Both the position numbers and the translations under genes were made by a program. DNA of 64,000 nucleotides from Streptomyces viridochromogenes DSM 40736 (GTDB lineage Bacteria > Actinomycetota > Actinomycetes > Streptomycetales > Streptomycetaceae), in the NCBI RefSeq assembly GCF_000158955.1, contig NZ_GG657757.1, positions 8,432,854 through 8,496,853 of the forward strand. Direction: 5' to 3'. The notes beneath the pieces were generated by a model. The model was not told the DNA's origin. It ran no database searches and worked only from the letters and a program-made list of their open reading frames with translations. Positions 24,770 through 33,982 of the stretch are shown here, in pieces (position 1 is the stretch's first letter; every line of letters starts with the position of its first letter).

Positions 24770-25830
24770 GACCCGAATTCCTCTGGTACATCCCCAACAC
24801 CGTCGAACCGGGCCACCGCGGCGACGACACGACGACCGGCTGGGGCTCCCTCGACTTCTCCACCGACCTCGCCCGCACGGCGGAGCGACACGGCTGGGGC
24901 GGCGCGCTGATCGGAACGGGCTGGGGCCGGCCGGACACCTTCACCGTCGCCACCGCGCTGGCCGCCCGGACCACCACCTTCAAACCCCTGATAGCCATCC
25001 GGCCCGGCTACTGGCAGCCCGCGCACTTCGCCACCGCCGCCGCGACACTCGACCAACTCAGCCGTGGCCGGGTCCTGATCAACATCGTCAGCGGCCTCGA
25101 CAACCCGGCCGCCTACGGCGACACCCGCACCGATCCCGCGCAACGGTACGCGCGCACCCGGGAGTTCCTGCATCTCGTACGACGACTGTGGACCGAGGAG
25201 GACGTGACGTTCACCGGCGAGCACTTCCAGGTCGAGCGGTCCACGGTGACACCACGACCGTACGCGACTGAAGGGAGGGAACACCCGACGCTGTACTTCG
25301 GTGGTGCCTCGGAAGCCGCCGAACGGGTGTCTGCGGCGGAGGCGGACGTACAGCTCTTCTGGGGCGAGCCCCTCGACGGGGTCGCCGAACGCATCGACCG
25401 GCTGAAGGCGTTGAGCGAGCAGGTGGACCGCAGGCACAAGCCCCTGGAGTTCGGGCTGCGGATCACCACGCTCGTACGCGACACCACCGAGGAGGCCTGG
25501 CGGGCGGCCGAGGAGAAGACCGCGACGATGGCGGAGGCCGGGGCGCGCGAGCTGACGTGGACGGGCAACCGCAGGACCGCCGTCGGACAACAGCGGCTCC
25601 TCGACCTCACCGCGCGCGGGGAGGTGCTCGACACGTGCCTCTACACGACGCCCGGCAGGTTCGGCGGTGGGGGAGCGGGGACCACCTGGCTGGTCGGCTC
25701 GCCCGCCGACGTCGCCACGGCTCTGGAGAGCTACCGCAAGCTCGGCATCACCCATTTCGTGCTCTCCGACACCCCCTACAAACAGGAGACCATCCGCATC
25801 GGCGACCAACTCCTGCCCAGACTGCGTTGA
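24766..25830 (+). CDS. ssuD: LLM-class flavin-dependent alkanesulfonate monooxygenase
   Basis: 354 residues of the bacterial luciferase-like fold. Typical SsuD segments are FLWYIPN at the start, PLIAIRPGYWQPAHFATAAA with TLDQLSRGRVLINIVSG, and YFGGASEAAERVSAAEADV. It would use FMNH2 and O2 to cleave the C-S bond of sulfonates, releasing sulfite and an aldehyde. The start is set by the ATGA overlap with the MFS gene. About 25 residues shorter than E. coli SsuD. No SsuE-type FMN reductase is in the window. Confidence 0.9.
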   Translation: MRPEFLWYIPNTVEPGHRGDDTTTGWGSLDFSTDLARTAERHGWGGALIGTGWGRPDTFTVATALAARTTTFKPLIAIRPGYWQPAHFATAAATLDQLSRGRVLINIVSGLDNPAAYGDTRTDPAQRYARTREFLHLVRRLWTEEDVTFTGEHFQVERSTVTPRPYATEGREHPTLYFGGASEAAERVSAAEADVQLFWGEPLDGVAERIDRLKALSEQVDRRHKPLEFGLRITTLVRDTTEEAWRAAEEKTATMAEAGARELTWTGNRRTAVGQQRLLDLTARGEVLDTCLYTTPGRFGGGGAGTTWLVGSPADVATALESYRKLGITHFVLSDTPYKQETIRIGDQLLPRLR

Positions 25831-25851
25831 TGGCGAGGGAGTTGAGTCGCG

Positions 25852-26379
25852 TCAGCCGAACAGGACGAGGAACAACTGGACGGGTACCAGGGCGATCCCC
25901 AGAGCGAGGAAGACCCCGGTGACGATCAGGCCGCCCACGGTCTCGATCACGCGGGGCAACAGAGGCATCGGTGAGTACGTGCGCCGGGGATCACGGGGGT
26001 CATACGTGACCTGGATCTCCGCCGCCAAGTGGTGACGGCTGAGGAACTCGTGCGGGGTTCCTTCCGCGTCGGCGAACACGAACCGCCGCTTCTTCGACTC
26101 GTAGCCGGACCAGACAGCGGTGACGGTGACGCCGTGACGGCGCAGACTCACCCACTTCCACACTTCGCGGATCATGCCCACAACCAATAGGACGCCCACT
26201 GTGAGGGGCAGGACACCGAGAGCGGGCGCCATCCACCGCATGGGCTCGCCCAGCACGGCGACCGTGGTGACGGTGGCGAGGTACGCGATGAACAGGAGCC
26301 AGGCCAAGGCAACGCCGGGGGAGGGGAGCGGCACACGGGCAGGCGCGTCAGGTGTGACGTTTTTCGACGACGAGGGCAT
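25852..26379 (-). CDS. DUF3592-type membrane protein
   Basis: 175 residues. Two N-terminal transmembrane helices (ALAWLLFIAYLATVTTVAVLG and APALGVLPLTVGVLLVVGMI), a soluble central beta domain (VTVTAVWSGYESKKRRFVFAD, VTYDPRDPRRTYSP) and a C-terminal helix hairpin. The soluble part resembles DUF3592, a widespread protein of unknown role. The ATG at 26379 is the first with conserved downstream sequence. Converges with ssuD over 21 bases. Confidence 0.75.
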   Translation of the reverse strand: MPSSSKNVTPDAPARVPLPSPGVALAWLLFIAYLATVTTVAVLGEPMRWMAPALGVLPLTVGVLLVVGMIREVWKWVSLRRHGVTVTAVWSGYESKKRRFVFADAEGTPHEFLSRHHLAAEIQVTYDPRDPRRTYSPMPLLPRVIETVGGLIVTGVFLALGIALVPVQLFLVLFG

Positions 26380-26483
26380 GACCGTATGACGTCCGGGGCA
26401 GGGCGGAGGTTGCACCGGCGGTCGGCGGGTCCGGAACTCACGCCTTCCGCCGGGGGCTGCGCTCTTTCGGGCGCACAGCCTTG

Positions 26484-27872
26484 TCAACTGCCGCTCCAGA
26501 CCGGGGCGTCCGTGCCCCACAGGCCCGGTGGGCGTGCCCAGTCCGCCGGGCCTCCCTCGTACGACACCGGCGGCAGCGCGTACCGCAGCAGGCCCATGGG
26601 GCTGTCGGTCTCGCTCATCCTGCGCTCGGCGTGGAAGCCGTCGTCATCGCCCGGAGCAGGGGCCAGGCCGTGGACCAGCCAGTGCGCGGTCTGTGCCAGG
26701 GCCAGACGGACCAGCCGGGTGCCGCCCGTGCGGTGCTGCTCGGTGAGCGCGCGCAGCACCCCGGCCGCCAGCAGATAACCGGTGCCGTGGTCCAGTGCCT
26801 GGGCGGGCAGTGCACCGGGCGAGTCCGGCGAACCCTCCAGCTCGGCGATGCCGGTGGCCACTTGGACCAGGCTGTCGAAGCCGCGCCGTTCGTGCCATGG
26901 CCCGTAGCGGCCCCACGCGGACAGCTGGGCGATCACGAGACCTGGACGTCGCCCGGCCAGTGCCTCGGGCGTCAGCCCGAACCGCTCCAGCGCGCCCGGC
27001 CGGTAACCGGTGACCACCACGTCCGCGTCGTCGAGCAGCTCCTCGAAGACCCGGCGGCCGGTGGCGTCTCCCAGGTCCAGGGTGGTCGACCGTTTCCCCA
27101 TCCCCGTGTCGTTGTGGGCTTCCTGACTCTCCGGCAGGTGTGGGGCATCGATCCGTAGTACGTCAGCGCCGAGCAACGCCAGAGTTCGGGTGGCGACCGG
27201 CCCGGCGAGCACGCGGGTCAGATCCAGGACGCGCAGCCCCGCACACGGCAGCGCGGCGTCACCGAGCACCCGGACCGGGGCGTCATCGACGCGCGCCGTC
27301 GTCAGCAGTGGCTGTCCCGCGGCCAGGGCCCCCTGCTCACTCCTGGCCCACTCCTCGGGGCCGCGCGCCGCGACGGCCAGACCGCCCGCCGCGTACACGG
27401 TTTCCTCCACCTCCAGCGCGGTACGCTCCGCGATCGCCCCGGCCACCGCGTCCACCACCGCATCGCCGCAGTCCCCCGGTACCCCGAGAGCGGCGAGCAA
27501 TCGGGCCCGATGGTGCGGGTAATTGGCGTGCGTACGGACCCACCCGTCGGACGCCCGCCAGAACCGGGACAGCGGGGCGAAGGTCGACCACGCTTGCCCG
27601 TCGACCCGCACCAGCCGGTCGCTGAGGAACGCCGTCGCGACCGCCTCGTCGTCGACGCGGACCCGGGGCGCGGGCCGCCCCGTGCGTACGGAAACGAGCT
27701 CGGAGGCCGCGAGCGAGCACACGGCGACGGTGGCCCGCGCCAGCTCCAGGACGGGCAGCCGCGCTGGAAGCCCTCCGGACGGGCCGCCGTACGACACCCG
27801 GTCGAGCAGTGAAGAATCGGCACCCAGTGCCGCCCAAGCTTGGACCGTACCTGCGGAGATCGGCGAACCCAT
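26484..27872 (-). CDS. CoA-transferase, family III (CaiB/BaiF)
   Basis: 462 residues. The second half carries the family III signatures: GLRVLDLTRVLAGPVATRTLALLGADVLRIDAP, GMGKRSTTLDLGD, and the catalytic Asp in ERRGFDSLVQVATG. The first half is a second, less conserved CaiB-like lobe, giving a longer protein than the usual 400 residues. It moves CoA between an acyl-CoA and a free acid. The start ATG lies six bases after a -10-like CATAAT, so translation is probably leaderless; an operator palindrome lies inside the promoter. Confidence 0.9.
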   Translation of the reverse strand: MGSPISAGTVQAWAALGADSSLLDRVSYGGPSGGLPARLPVLELARATVAVCSLAASELVSVRTGRPAPRVRVDDEAVATAFLSDRLVRVDGQAWSTFAPLSRFWRASDGWVRTHANYPHHRARLLAALGVPGDCGDAVVDAVAGAIAERTALEVEETVYAAGGLAVAARGPEEWARSEQGALAAGQPLLTTARVDDAPVRVLGDAALPCAGLRVLDLTRVLAGPVATRTLALLGADVLRIDAPHLPESQEAHNDTGMGKRSTTLDLGDATGRRVFEELLDDADVVVTGYRPGALERFGLTPEALAGRRPGLVIAQLSAWGRYGPWHERRGFDSLVQVATGIAELEGSPDSPGALPAQALDHGTGYLLAAGVLRALTEQHRTGGTRLVRLALAQTAHWLVHGLAPAPGDDDGFHAERRMSETDSPMGLLRYALPPVSYEGGPADWARPPGLWGTDAPVWSGS

Positions 27873-27878
27873 ACTCCC

Positions 27879-27906
27879 ATTATGGCACTGAGTGCCACAT
27901 AGCCAA
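27879..27906 (-). promoter_or_regulatory. Promoter with palindromic operator in the spacer
   Basis: On the reverse strand TTGGCT (27901-27906) and CATAAT (27879-27884) are 16 bp apart. Between them the perfect 15-base palindrome TGGCACTGAGTGCCA (27883-27897) occupies nearly the whole spacer. Bound repressor would exclude RNA polymerase. The regulator gene is not in the immediate vicinity. Confidence 0.65.
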
Positions 27907-28658
27907 GAGTGTCACTGTGCCCCGACCGCCTCGGTTCACAGGTGCGCGACGCCGACCGTGGGACCGTCCGGTCGGGTCACCAGTCGCACCAGGTCCACCC
28001 ACGTGGCCTGGAGACGCTCGGTCCCCGCCGACTCCGTCGAACGAGGTCTGAAGGACACGGTGACGTTCGCCCTGCAGGGCTGAGAGCCGTAGGTGGCTCG
28101 GCCTGCGCCGGTCACCCCGGCTTTGGCAAGGTGGCGCGGCAGGGTGTGCACGTCACCCCGCGGTGATCATGCCGGGAGGTCGGGCTTGGGTCGATGCAGC
28201 GAAGGCGTCGTCGTCGGAGTAGCCGAACCAGGCGGGAAGGTCGTGTTTATGGGGGGTATAACCTCAACCCCCCAAGGGGCGGCCGATAGTTGCCTTGGAC
28301 GGTCACCGCCTCCCGGACCGGGCCTTCTCAGCTGATACCGGCGAGTCAGTCACGGACCTGCCGGTCGGCGTCGTCCATGTCGTTCCGTGAGACGTCTCGC
28401 CGACGAAGAACCGCGGTGTCGGCGTCGGGCCGGCGGTGGCTGAGGCCTCCACGAAACCGGCCTCGCCGCGTCCGAGGAAGGTCGCGTCCATGGGGGGTAC
28501 CACCTCAACCTCCCTCAACGGCAACCGACGCCGACGGGACCACGAGCACGCTTCAGCCCCGGCTCCGGGCCTCTCCAGGTGGTCGAAGGCGACGTCCGTC
28601 ATCTGGTGACAACCCGACGGGCCACGCACCGGACGTGACAACAAGCAACTGGTGACAG
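27907..28658. other. Non-coding or decayed stretch
   Basis: About 750 bases with only short frames on both strands and no convincing gene. Forward frame text such as VAEPGGKVVFMGGITS hints at an old alcohol dehydrogenase-like remnant, but it is too short to claim. It contains the imperfect direct repeat annotated at 28235-28513. Confidence 0.5.
28235..28513 (+). repeat. Imperfect direct repeat, two copies 241 bp apart
   Basis: Positions 28235-28272 and 28476-28513 share 32 of 38 bases, including GGAAGGTCG, ATGGGGGGTA and ACCTCAACC. Both copies follow a GTGGCTGA/GTAGCCGA-like start. No transposase or palindromic ends are seen. It could be a duplicated binding region or the trace of a tandem gene duplication. 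Confidence 0.6.
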
Positions 28659-29816
28659 CTACCGCGTCCCGTCAGCAATGCCGAGCACCCGTCGGGTCTC
28701 GGCGGCGATCTGCTGCGTCTCGCCGGTGGCGACCACGAGGACCGGGACCCCTCTCACCGCCTGATCGATGCGTCGGTGGCCTTCCCGCATCAAGTCTTCC
28801 AGCTCAGGGACGAGCAGCCCGCCTCGTACACCGAGAACAGTCAGGGCCGAGCAGATCTCCTCGCGTACCTCGGGTTGGTCCTCGCCGATCTCCCCGGTGA
28901 AGACCAGGGCGTCCAGCCGGTCCAGCGAGGCGGCCATCGAGGCGATGCCCCTGCGGCAGCTGAGTGTGAACGTCGCCAGCGCCAACGCGGCCGCGGCATC
29001 GCCCTCCGCGCGGGCGCGCACCAGGTCCCGGGTGTCTCCCGAGGTACCGGAGAGGCCGAGCAGACCGGAATGCCGGTGGAGTGTGTCATCCAATTCGTCC
29101 GTGCTCAGACCGTGCCGCCGCTGCAGCCACAGCAGCGCGCCGGGGTCGAGGCTGCCACTGCGCCGGCTCATCACCAGCCCTTCCAGCGGAGTGAGGCCCA
29201 TGGTGGTGTCCACGCTGCGACCGTTGCGGACGGCGCAGGCCGAGCAGCCGCCGCCCAAGTGCACGAGCACGACCTGGAGGTTGTCGACGGGCCGGCCCAG
29301 GGCCTGCGCCGTCCTCTGCAGTGCCCACGAGTAGGAAAGCCCGTGGAAGCCGTAACGGCGCAGCCCGTATTCGGCTCGCCATCGCTCCGGCACGGCGTAC
29401 GTGCGCGCCTGTGCCGGCAGATCCTTGTGAAAGACAGTGTCGAAGCAGGCGACATGAGGAGCGTCGGGCAGGAGTTCTCGTGCGGCATCGACCACACGCA
29501 GGGCAGGAGTCACGTGCAACGGCGCGAGATCGGCGACGTCCGACAGCAGAGCCCGTACGCGTGCGTCGATCAGCGTATGTTCCGTCAGGTGCGGACCGCT
29601 GTGGACGATGCGGTGACCAACCGCCGCAGGAGCGGGCACCTCGCTGAGGAAGTTCCGCAGTTCCGCCGCCGCGGCAGGCCCCGGAGGCTCCGAGGCGTCT
29701 CGAACCGCCACCCGTTCACCGTCCGCCGCGAACAGAGCGATGTGAAGGCTCGAAGAGCCGGCAGCCAGGACCAGTACGTGCCCATCACGGCTCTCCTGGG
29801 AGCGGTCAGCACTCAT
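28659..29816 (-). CDS. ackA: Acetate kinase homologue
   Basis: 385 residues of the ASKHA fold. Acetate kinase signatures are clear: GHRIVHSGPHL, CFDTVFHKDLP, YGFHGLSYSWA, HLGGGCSACAVRNGRSVDTTMGL, MSRRSGSLDPG and FTGEIGEDQPEVRE. The start at 29816 has GGAGG six bases upstream. An oddity is the N-terminal motif: the usual NxGSSSLK reads AAGSSSLHIAL, so the metal-binding Asn is replaced by Ala and the Lys by His. No phosphotransacetylase gene accompanies it. It may make ATP from acetyl phosphate under low oxygen, or act on another short acid. Confidence 0.88.
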   Translation of the reverse strand: MSADRSQESRDGHVLVLAAGSSSLHIALFAADGERVAVRDASEPPGPAAAAELRNFLSEVPAPAAVGHRIVHSGPHLTEHTLIDARVRALLSDVADLAPLHVTPALRVVDAARELLPDAPHVACFDTVFHKDLPAQARTYAVPERWRAEYGLRRYGFHGLSYSWALQRTAQALGRPVDNLQVVLVHLGGGCSACAVRNGRSVDTTMGLTPLEGLVMSRRSGSLDPGALLWLQRRHGLSTDELDDTLHRHSGLLGLSGTSGDTRDLVRARAEGDAAAALALATFTLSCRRGIASMAASLDRLDALVFTGEIGEDQPEVREEICSALTVLGVRGGLLVPELEDLMREGHRRIDQAVRGVPVLVVATGETQQIAAETRRVLGIADGTR

Positions 29817-29819
29817 CAC

Positions 29820-30009
29820 ACACCTCCAGTGCACCTGTGGAAACGTCGACGGGATCGACCTGCCCGTCCTGGCGGGGCTGATCCTCGTGATGGCGACAGC
29901 GGTGTACGTGTGGCGGCGCCCGATGCCGCCGGGAGACGACGTCCCGCCCCAGGAGACGCCGCGCTCCCCGTCGTCGGAGCCATCACCCACCCCCGTGAGT
30001 GGGCGCTGA
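29820..30009 (+). other. Possible membrane-peptide remnant without start codon
   Basis: A forward frame encodes GIDLPVLAGLILVMATAVY as a transmembrane-like helix, then VWRRP and a Pro/Ser-rich tail to the TGA at 30007-30009. No ATG, GTG or ribosome site precedes the helix, and its end overlaps the end of the reverse membrane-protein gene. It is probably a remnant or chance. Confidence 0.25.
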
Positions 30010-32157
30010 TCCGTCACCTTCCGCAGCCACAGCCGCCCGCACCCGTTGGTCCTCGCGAGCAGAGCCCACGTCCCGTTCCAGGGGTGTGCGGCTCACGGCT
30101 GTCGCGAGGTCGTCCAAGGCCCTCTTCTGCAGTTCCACACCGCGCCGCAGCACCGGGCTCCGGTCCCCGGTGGCGCCTACCCCCGCGTGGAGCGCCTCCT
30201 CCACGCGTCCCCAGTCCGGATTCCTGTGCTCGCGCACGTCGTTTGCCGCCTGCGCGGTGTCCGCCTCCAGGGCCTCGGCGAACCGCTCCGCCTCGGGGGC
30301 GAAACCGCTGTCGGCCCGCGGGACGTAGCTCTCCATGAGCATCGCCGCCCGGTCGAGTCCCTTGAGCGCCTCCTGCGCCTCCTCCGCCTCGCGCGTGGTC
30401 AGACCTCTGGGACGGACCGGTTCCCGCCTTGCCTGTTCGTAGGCCTCCTGCCAGGCGGCCCGTGCCTCCCTGCTCGCCAGCAGGGCCCTGCGCATGTCGG
30501 CGCGATGCTCCCGGGTCGGTTCGGCGTAGCTGCGGAGCACTGCGGCCGCGTAGCGACCGTCGGCGGCGAGCCAGTCCGCCAGCCGGCCCGGCAGCCGGGG
30601 GGTCTCCCATGCGGGGAACACCACATACGCCAGCATGGCCACGGCCCCGCCCAGCAGGGTGAGCACCACCCGCTCCGGGACCGTCTGCTCCCATGCCTGG
30701 CCGCCCACGCCCAGCAGGAAGACGACGTACGCGGCGGTGAAGCACTGGGAGTAGGCGTAGCCGGTACGGAGCAGCGTGTACGCCAGGGCCGCCGAGACCA
30801 CCGCCAGCGCGCCGAACACATGGGCGTCCGGGCCCAGGGCCCGCACCATCCCGGTGGCGAGCGCGACCCCCGCCAGGGTCCCGGCGAGACGGCCCACCGC
30901 ACGCGCGTACGTCCGGTGGAAGTCCGGCCGCATCACCATCACCGAGGCGATGGGTGCCCAGTAGCCGTGTTCCACAGGTAGCCGGGAAGCGATCAGATAA
31001 CCGAGCGTGGCCACCGCCGCCAAGCGGACGGCGTGCCGGAACACGGGCGAGTCCCGGCGGAGTTCACGGCGGACCGCCCGGCGGACGACCGGGAGCAGCC
31101 TGAACATGGTCGGGCGCACCAAGAACTGGGCGCTCGCGGGGCCGAGCGGCGTAGGCGCCCTGTCGCGCGCGCCGCCGCTCGCGGCGATTTCCAACGCCTC
31201 GGCGAGCAGTTCCACGAGCCGTTCGGCGGCTTGCCGGGCGGGCCCCTCCAGCACCTCGCGCTCCTCGTCGACGCGCAGGACGTCCGCGCTCCGGGGCGGT
31301 ATCTCGGCCGGAGTGCCGCGGCGGATCGAACGGGCGGCCGCGTCCAGGATGTCGGCGGCCGCGCCGAGCAACTCCCGTGCTCGGTCCCGCCCGGGGCCCT
31401 CCGCCGGGGCGCCGACGTCCGGGTCTGCGAGCGCGGCGACGACCGGCAGAATGCGCTCGGCGAGGCCCCGGGGGCCGTGGAGGACGGGGGGACGGGTGCG
31501 GGCCTGTGATGGCGTCACGGCGGCCGCGTCCCGGGCCGTCATCAACGGCTCCGGATCGAACGGGGCGACCGGGTCGTGCCGCAGCCGGCGGGCGTAGTCC
31601 GCCACGGCGGCCAGCGCGTCCGCGAGCGCGTCACGATGCGCCCCCCATCGGCGGACCGGGAACAGCAAGATCAGTACGGCCTGCGCCACGCCTCCGAGCG
31701 CGATGACACCGGCGTGTTCCAGGGCCCGCCCGACGCTCGTGGGCAGGGTGACGGTCACCAGCATGCTGCCGACCGTCGTCGCTGCGACGATCCCGGCGGT
31801 CGATCCGAGGGACCACGCCATCCCCGCGGCAAAGGCCCATACGGCCAGCAGGGGGAGGAACGTCACGAGTCGCCCCGCCGCCAGGTAGCCCACGAAGGTG
31901 CTGAGCGCCAGACCCGCGCCCGCGCCGAGCGCGATCACCTTGCGCGGACGCCAGGTGCGCTGGAAGGTGGCAGCACCCGCGGAGTAGGCACCGAGGGCGG
32001 CGGACGCGGCGAACGCGGGGGAGACCAACCACAGCGCCGTCCCGATGACGATCGCCACCCCGGCAGCCGTACGCAGCGCGAGCAGGGGCTCCAGCCGCGC
32101 CTCCTCGATCGTGAGCCCGGATCGCACGACCTCCCCGAAGGTCCGCAGCCACTTCAC
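29983..32157 (-). CDS. FUSC-family (aromatic acid exporter-like) membrane protein
   Basis: 724 residues. Two clusters of about six hydrophobic helices (roughly residues 25-175 and 405-535) flank a soluble helical region, the layout of FUSC/YccS/ArAE proteins. The second cluster has the family stretch YWAPIASVMVMRPDF with GRLAGTLAGVAL. The GTG at 32157 is chosen because similarity begins soon after; no strong ribosome site is visible, and the open frame extends about 66 codons upstream. The protein probably exports amphipathic acids or relieves membrane stress. Confidence 0.82.
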   Translation of the reverse strand: MKWLRTFGEVVRSGLTIEEARLEPLLALRTAAGVAIVIGTALWLVSPAFAASAALGAYSAGAATFQRTWRPRKVIALGAGAGLALSTFVGYLAAGRLVTFLPLLAVWAFAAGMAWSLGSTAGIVAATTVGSMLVTVTLPTSVGRALEHAGVIALGGVAQAVLILLFPVRRWGAHRDALADALAAVADYARRLRHDPVAPFDPEPLMTARDAAAVTPSQARTRPPVLHGPRGLAERILPVVAALADPDVGAPAEGPGRDRARELLGAAADILDAAARSIRRGTPAEIPPRSADVLRVDEEREVLEGPARQAAERLVELLAEALEIAASGGARDRAPTPLGPASAQFLVRPTMFRLLPVVRRAVRRELRRDSPVFRHAVRLAAVATLGYLIASRLPVEHGYWAPIASVMVMRPDFHRTYARAVGRLAGTLAGVALATGMVRALGPDAHVFGALAVVSAALAYTLLRTGYAYSQCFTAAYVVFLLGVGGQAWEQTVPERVVLTLLGGAVAMLAYVVFPAWETPRLPGRLADWLAADGRYAAAVLRSYAEPTREHRADMRRALLASREARAAWQEAYEQARREPVRPRGLTTREAEEAQEALKGLDRAAMLMESYVPRADSGFAPEAERFAEALEADTAQAANDVREHRNPDWGRVEEALHAGVGATGDRSPVLRRGVELQKRALDDLATAVSRTPLERDVGSAREDQRVRAAVAAEGDGSAPTHGGG

Positions 32158-32491
32158 GGTGAGAGCCCGGTCAAAACGCCCTGCCGGGTCGCGACGGGCT
32201 GGTCGAGGTGCGGCCGCCGGGCGAGGAAGCCTCCCGCAGGGCCCAAGGACTGAGCATCGGTGAATATGCGACACATCAGCATGCGGCCTCACCAGTCCCA
32301 GGATTTGCCTCGCACCGCGTGTCCGGCGGGTCTTCTCCTCCGGGCTGGCCGGCATGCGGGGGGCCGCGGTCCGTCCTACCGGGCCGAACTCCGGTGATCG
32401 CCGCTGGTTCAGCCCCAGTCGGAATCAGGGTGACTGCCACCCGTCACCCGGGCTGGTCCGGGGAGACAGACGGGCGGTGGCCCCTGGGTTC
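32158..32491. other. Intergenic region, no gene seen
   Basis: 334 bases between the FUSC gene and the alcohol dehydrogenase gene, both reverse. No convincing ORF, terminator or promoter pair was found. It should contain the FUSC promoter. Confidence 0.5.
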
Positions 32492-33667
32492 CTATCGCTT
32501 CCTGCCGTTCCCGTGTCCGTCGGGATGCAGGACCACCTTGGTCCAGCCCTCGTCGCGGGCATCGAAGTGCTCATAGGCGGTGGGGGCATCGTCCAGGCTG
32601 AGTTCGTGCGAGACGACGAAGCTCGGCTTCGCCTTCCCGGCGGCGATCAGATCCCGCAGCGCCCGGTTGTACCTCTTCACCGGCGCCTGCCCCGTGCCCA
32701 TGTGCTGGCCCTTGAACCACATCATGCCGAAGTCGATCGGAACCCTTCCCTGCGCCTCCAGCTCCCCCTGTGCCTCTGCGCCGCCGGGATCCTCGGGCAG
32801 GAACACGCCCACCACGCCGATGTGGCCCGTGAACCTGACCGAGTCGATGAGTCCGTCGAGCGTGAGGCGGGCGTCCTCGCGTCCCTGGTGGTCGTGTGCC
32901 TGGTAGCCGACGCATTCACAGCCGTTGTCGGCGCCCAGACCGAGGGTGGCTTCCTTGACGACCTCCGCCGGATCCTGCTCGGCGATGTTGATCGGGATGG
33001 CCCCGATCTCCTCCGCCTTGCGCAGCCGGTCGGGCTGGTGGTCGGCCACCCAGACGCGGCCGGCGCCCTTGAGCAGGGCGGAGTAGGCCGCCATCAGCCC
33101 GACGGGACCGGCCCCGAAGACGATCGTCTGGTCGCCCGGTTTGACGTTGGCCATCTCCGTGGCGTGATAGCCGGTGGGGAAGATGTCGGCGAGCATCACG
33201 TAGTCGGTCTGCCGCTCGACGGCGTCCTCGCCCAGGCGCAGCGCGTTGAAGTCGCCGTAGGGCACGCGCAGCAGTTCCGCCTGGCCGCCCTGGTAGGGGC
33301 CCATCTCGGCGAATCCGTAGGCGGCTCCCGCGAGGGCCGGTTCCGGCTGCATGGTCAGGCAGTAGTTGGTCATCCCCCGCTCGCACTGCTTGCAGAAGCC
33401 GCAGGCGATGTTGAAGGGCAGAACCACATACTCGCCGACCTGGACCTTGCGCACGGCCGAGCCGACCTCCACGACCTGGCCCATGTTCTCGTGCCCCAGC
33501 GTGCGGCCGGACTCGAACGAGGTGCGGCCCTCGTACATGTGCAGGTCCGAACCGCAGATGTTGGTGGTGGTGATCTTGACGATGATGTCGCAGGGGTGCT
33601 CGATCTTCGGGTCCGGTACGTCCTTCACCGCGACTGTTCGCGGGCCTTCGTATACCGCTGCTTTCAT
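32492..33667 (-). CDS. Zinc-dependent alcohol dehydrogenase (formaldehyde dehydrogenase-like)
   Basis: 391 residues. Catalytic Zn ligands lie in NICGSDLHMYEGR and GHENMG, structural Zn Cys in CGFCKQCERGMTNYC (three of the four clearly spaced), and the Rossmann motif GAGPVGLMAA follows. The inserted segment after YGFAEMGPYQGG and the long C-terminal loop (GYQAHDHQGRED) place it in the glutathione-independent formaldehyde dehydrogenase/threonine dehydrogenase-like branch. The ATG at 33667 has AAGGGATT upstream. Such genes are frequent in actinomycete redox-stress islands. Confidence 0.9.
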   Translation of the reverse strand: MKAAVYEGPRTVAVKDVPDPKIEHPCDIIVKITTTNICGSDLHMYEGRTSFESGRTLGHENMGQVVEVGSAVRKVQVGEYVVLPFNIACGFCKQCERGMTNYCLTMQPEPALAGAAYGFAEMGPYQGGQAELLRVPYGDFNALRLGEDAVERQTDYVMLADIFPTGYHATEMANVKPGDQTIVFGAGPVGLMAAYSALLKGAGRVWVADHQPDRLRKAEEIGAIPINIAEQDPAEVVKEATLGLGADNGCECVGYQAHDHQGREDARLTLDGLIDSVRFTGHIGVVGVFLPEDPGGAEAQGELEAQGRVPIDFGMMWFKGQHMGTGQAPVKRYNRALRDLIAAGKAKPSFVVSHELSLDDAPTAYEHFDARDEGWTKVVLHPDGHGNGRKR

Positions 33668-33982
33668 GATGGCAATCCCTTGATGTCGCGGCATGACCGC
33701 ACCACGGTGGTGATGGAGACGGCGCGAAAGGCCTTACTCCCGGGCGTTCGACGAGGGGGGTGGGACGTGGTCCGTGGCTCCGGCATGCCTCTGCGGGGCG
33801 TTCACCCGGATCAGGTGCAACGGCGCCACCGGCGGCTTGCTCGCGGAGCACCGGCGCCCCGGCGGCGTGCCGTCCGGGTCCCCGTCGGCCTCGACGCGAA
33901 ACGAGCACGCGCGCACCGATCGGCTAGATCTTCCCATCCGGACGACCACCGACCACCGCCGTATCTCCGACTCGGGCCCCGG
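33668..33982. other. Intergenic region with short palindrome
   Basis: 315 bases upstream of the alcohol dehydrogenase gene, with no ORF of merit. GGACGTGGTCC (33762-33772) is a perfect inverted repeat with a 3-base centre and is reminiscent of dormancy-regulator (DosR/OsdR type) half-sites, but only weakly. Confidence 0.4.

Noticed and set aside
28303..28644. Reverse 113-codon ORF in the gene-poor gap
   Set aside because: No ribosome site or recognisable motif; it spans one repeat copy and is probably chance.
29820..30009. Real small membrane protein between ackA and the FUSC gene
   Set aside because: There is no start codon or ribosome site before the helix; kept only as a low-confidence remnant.
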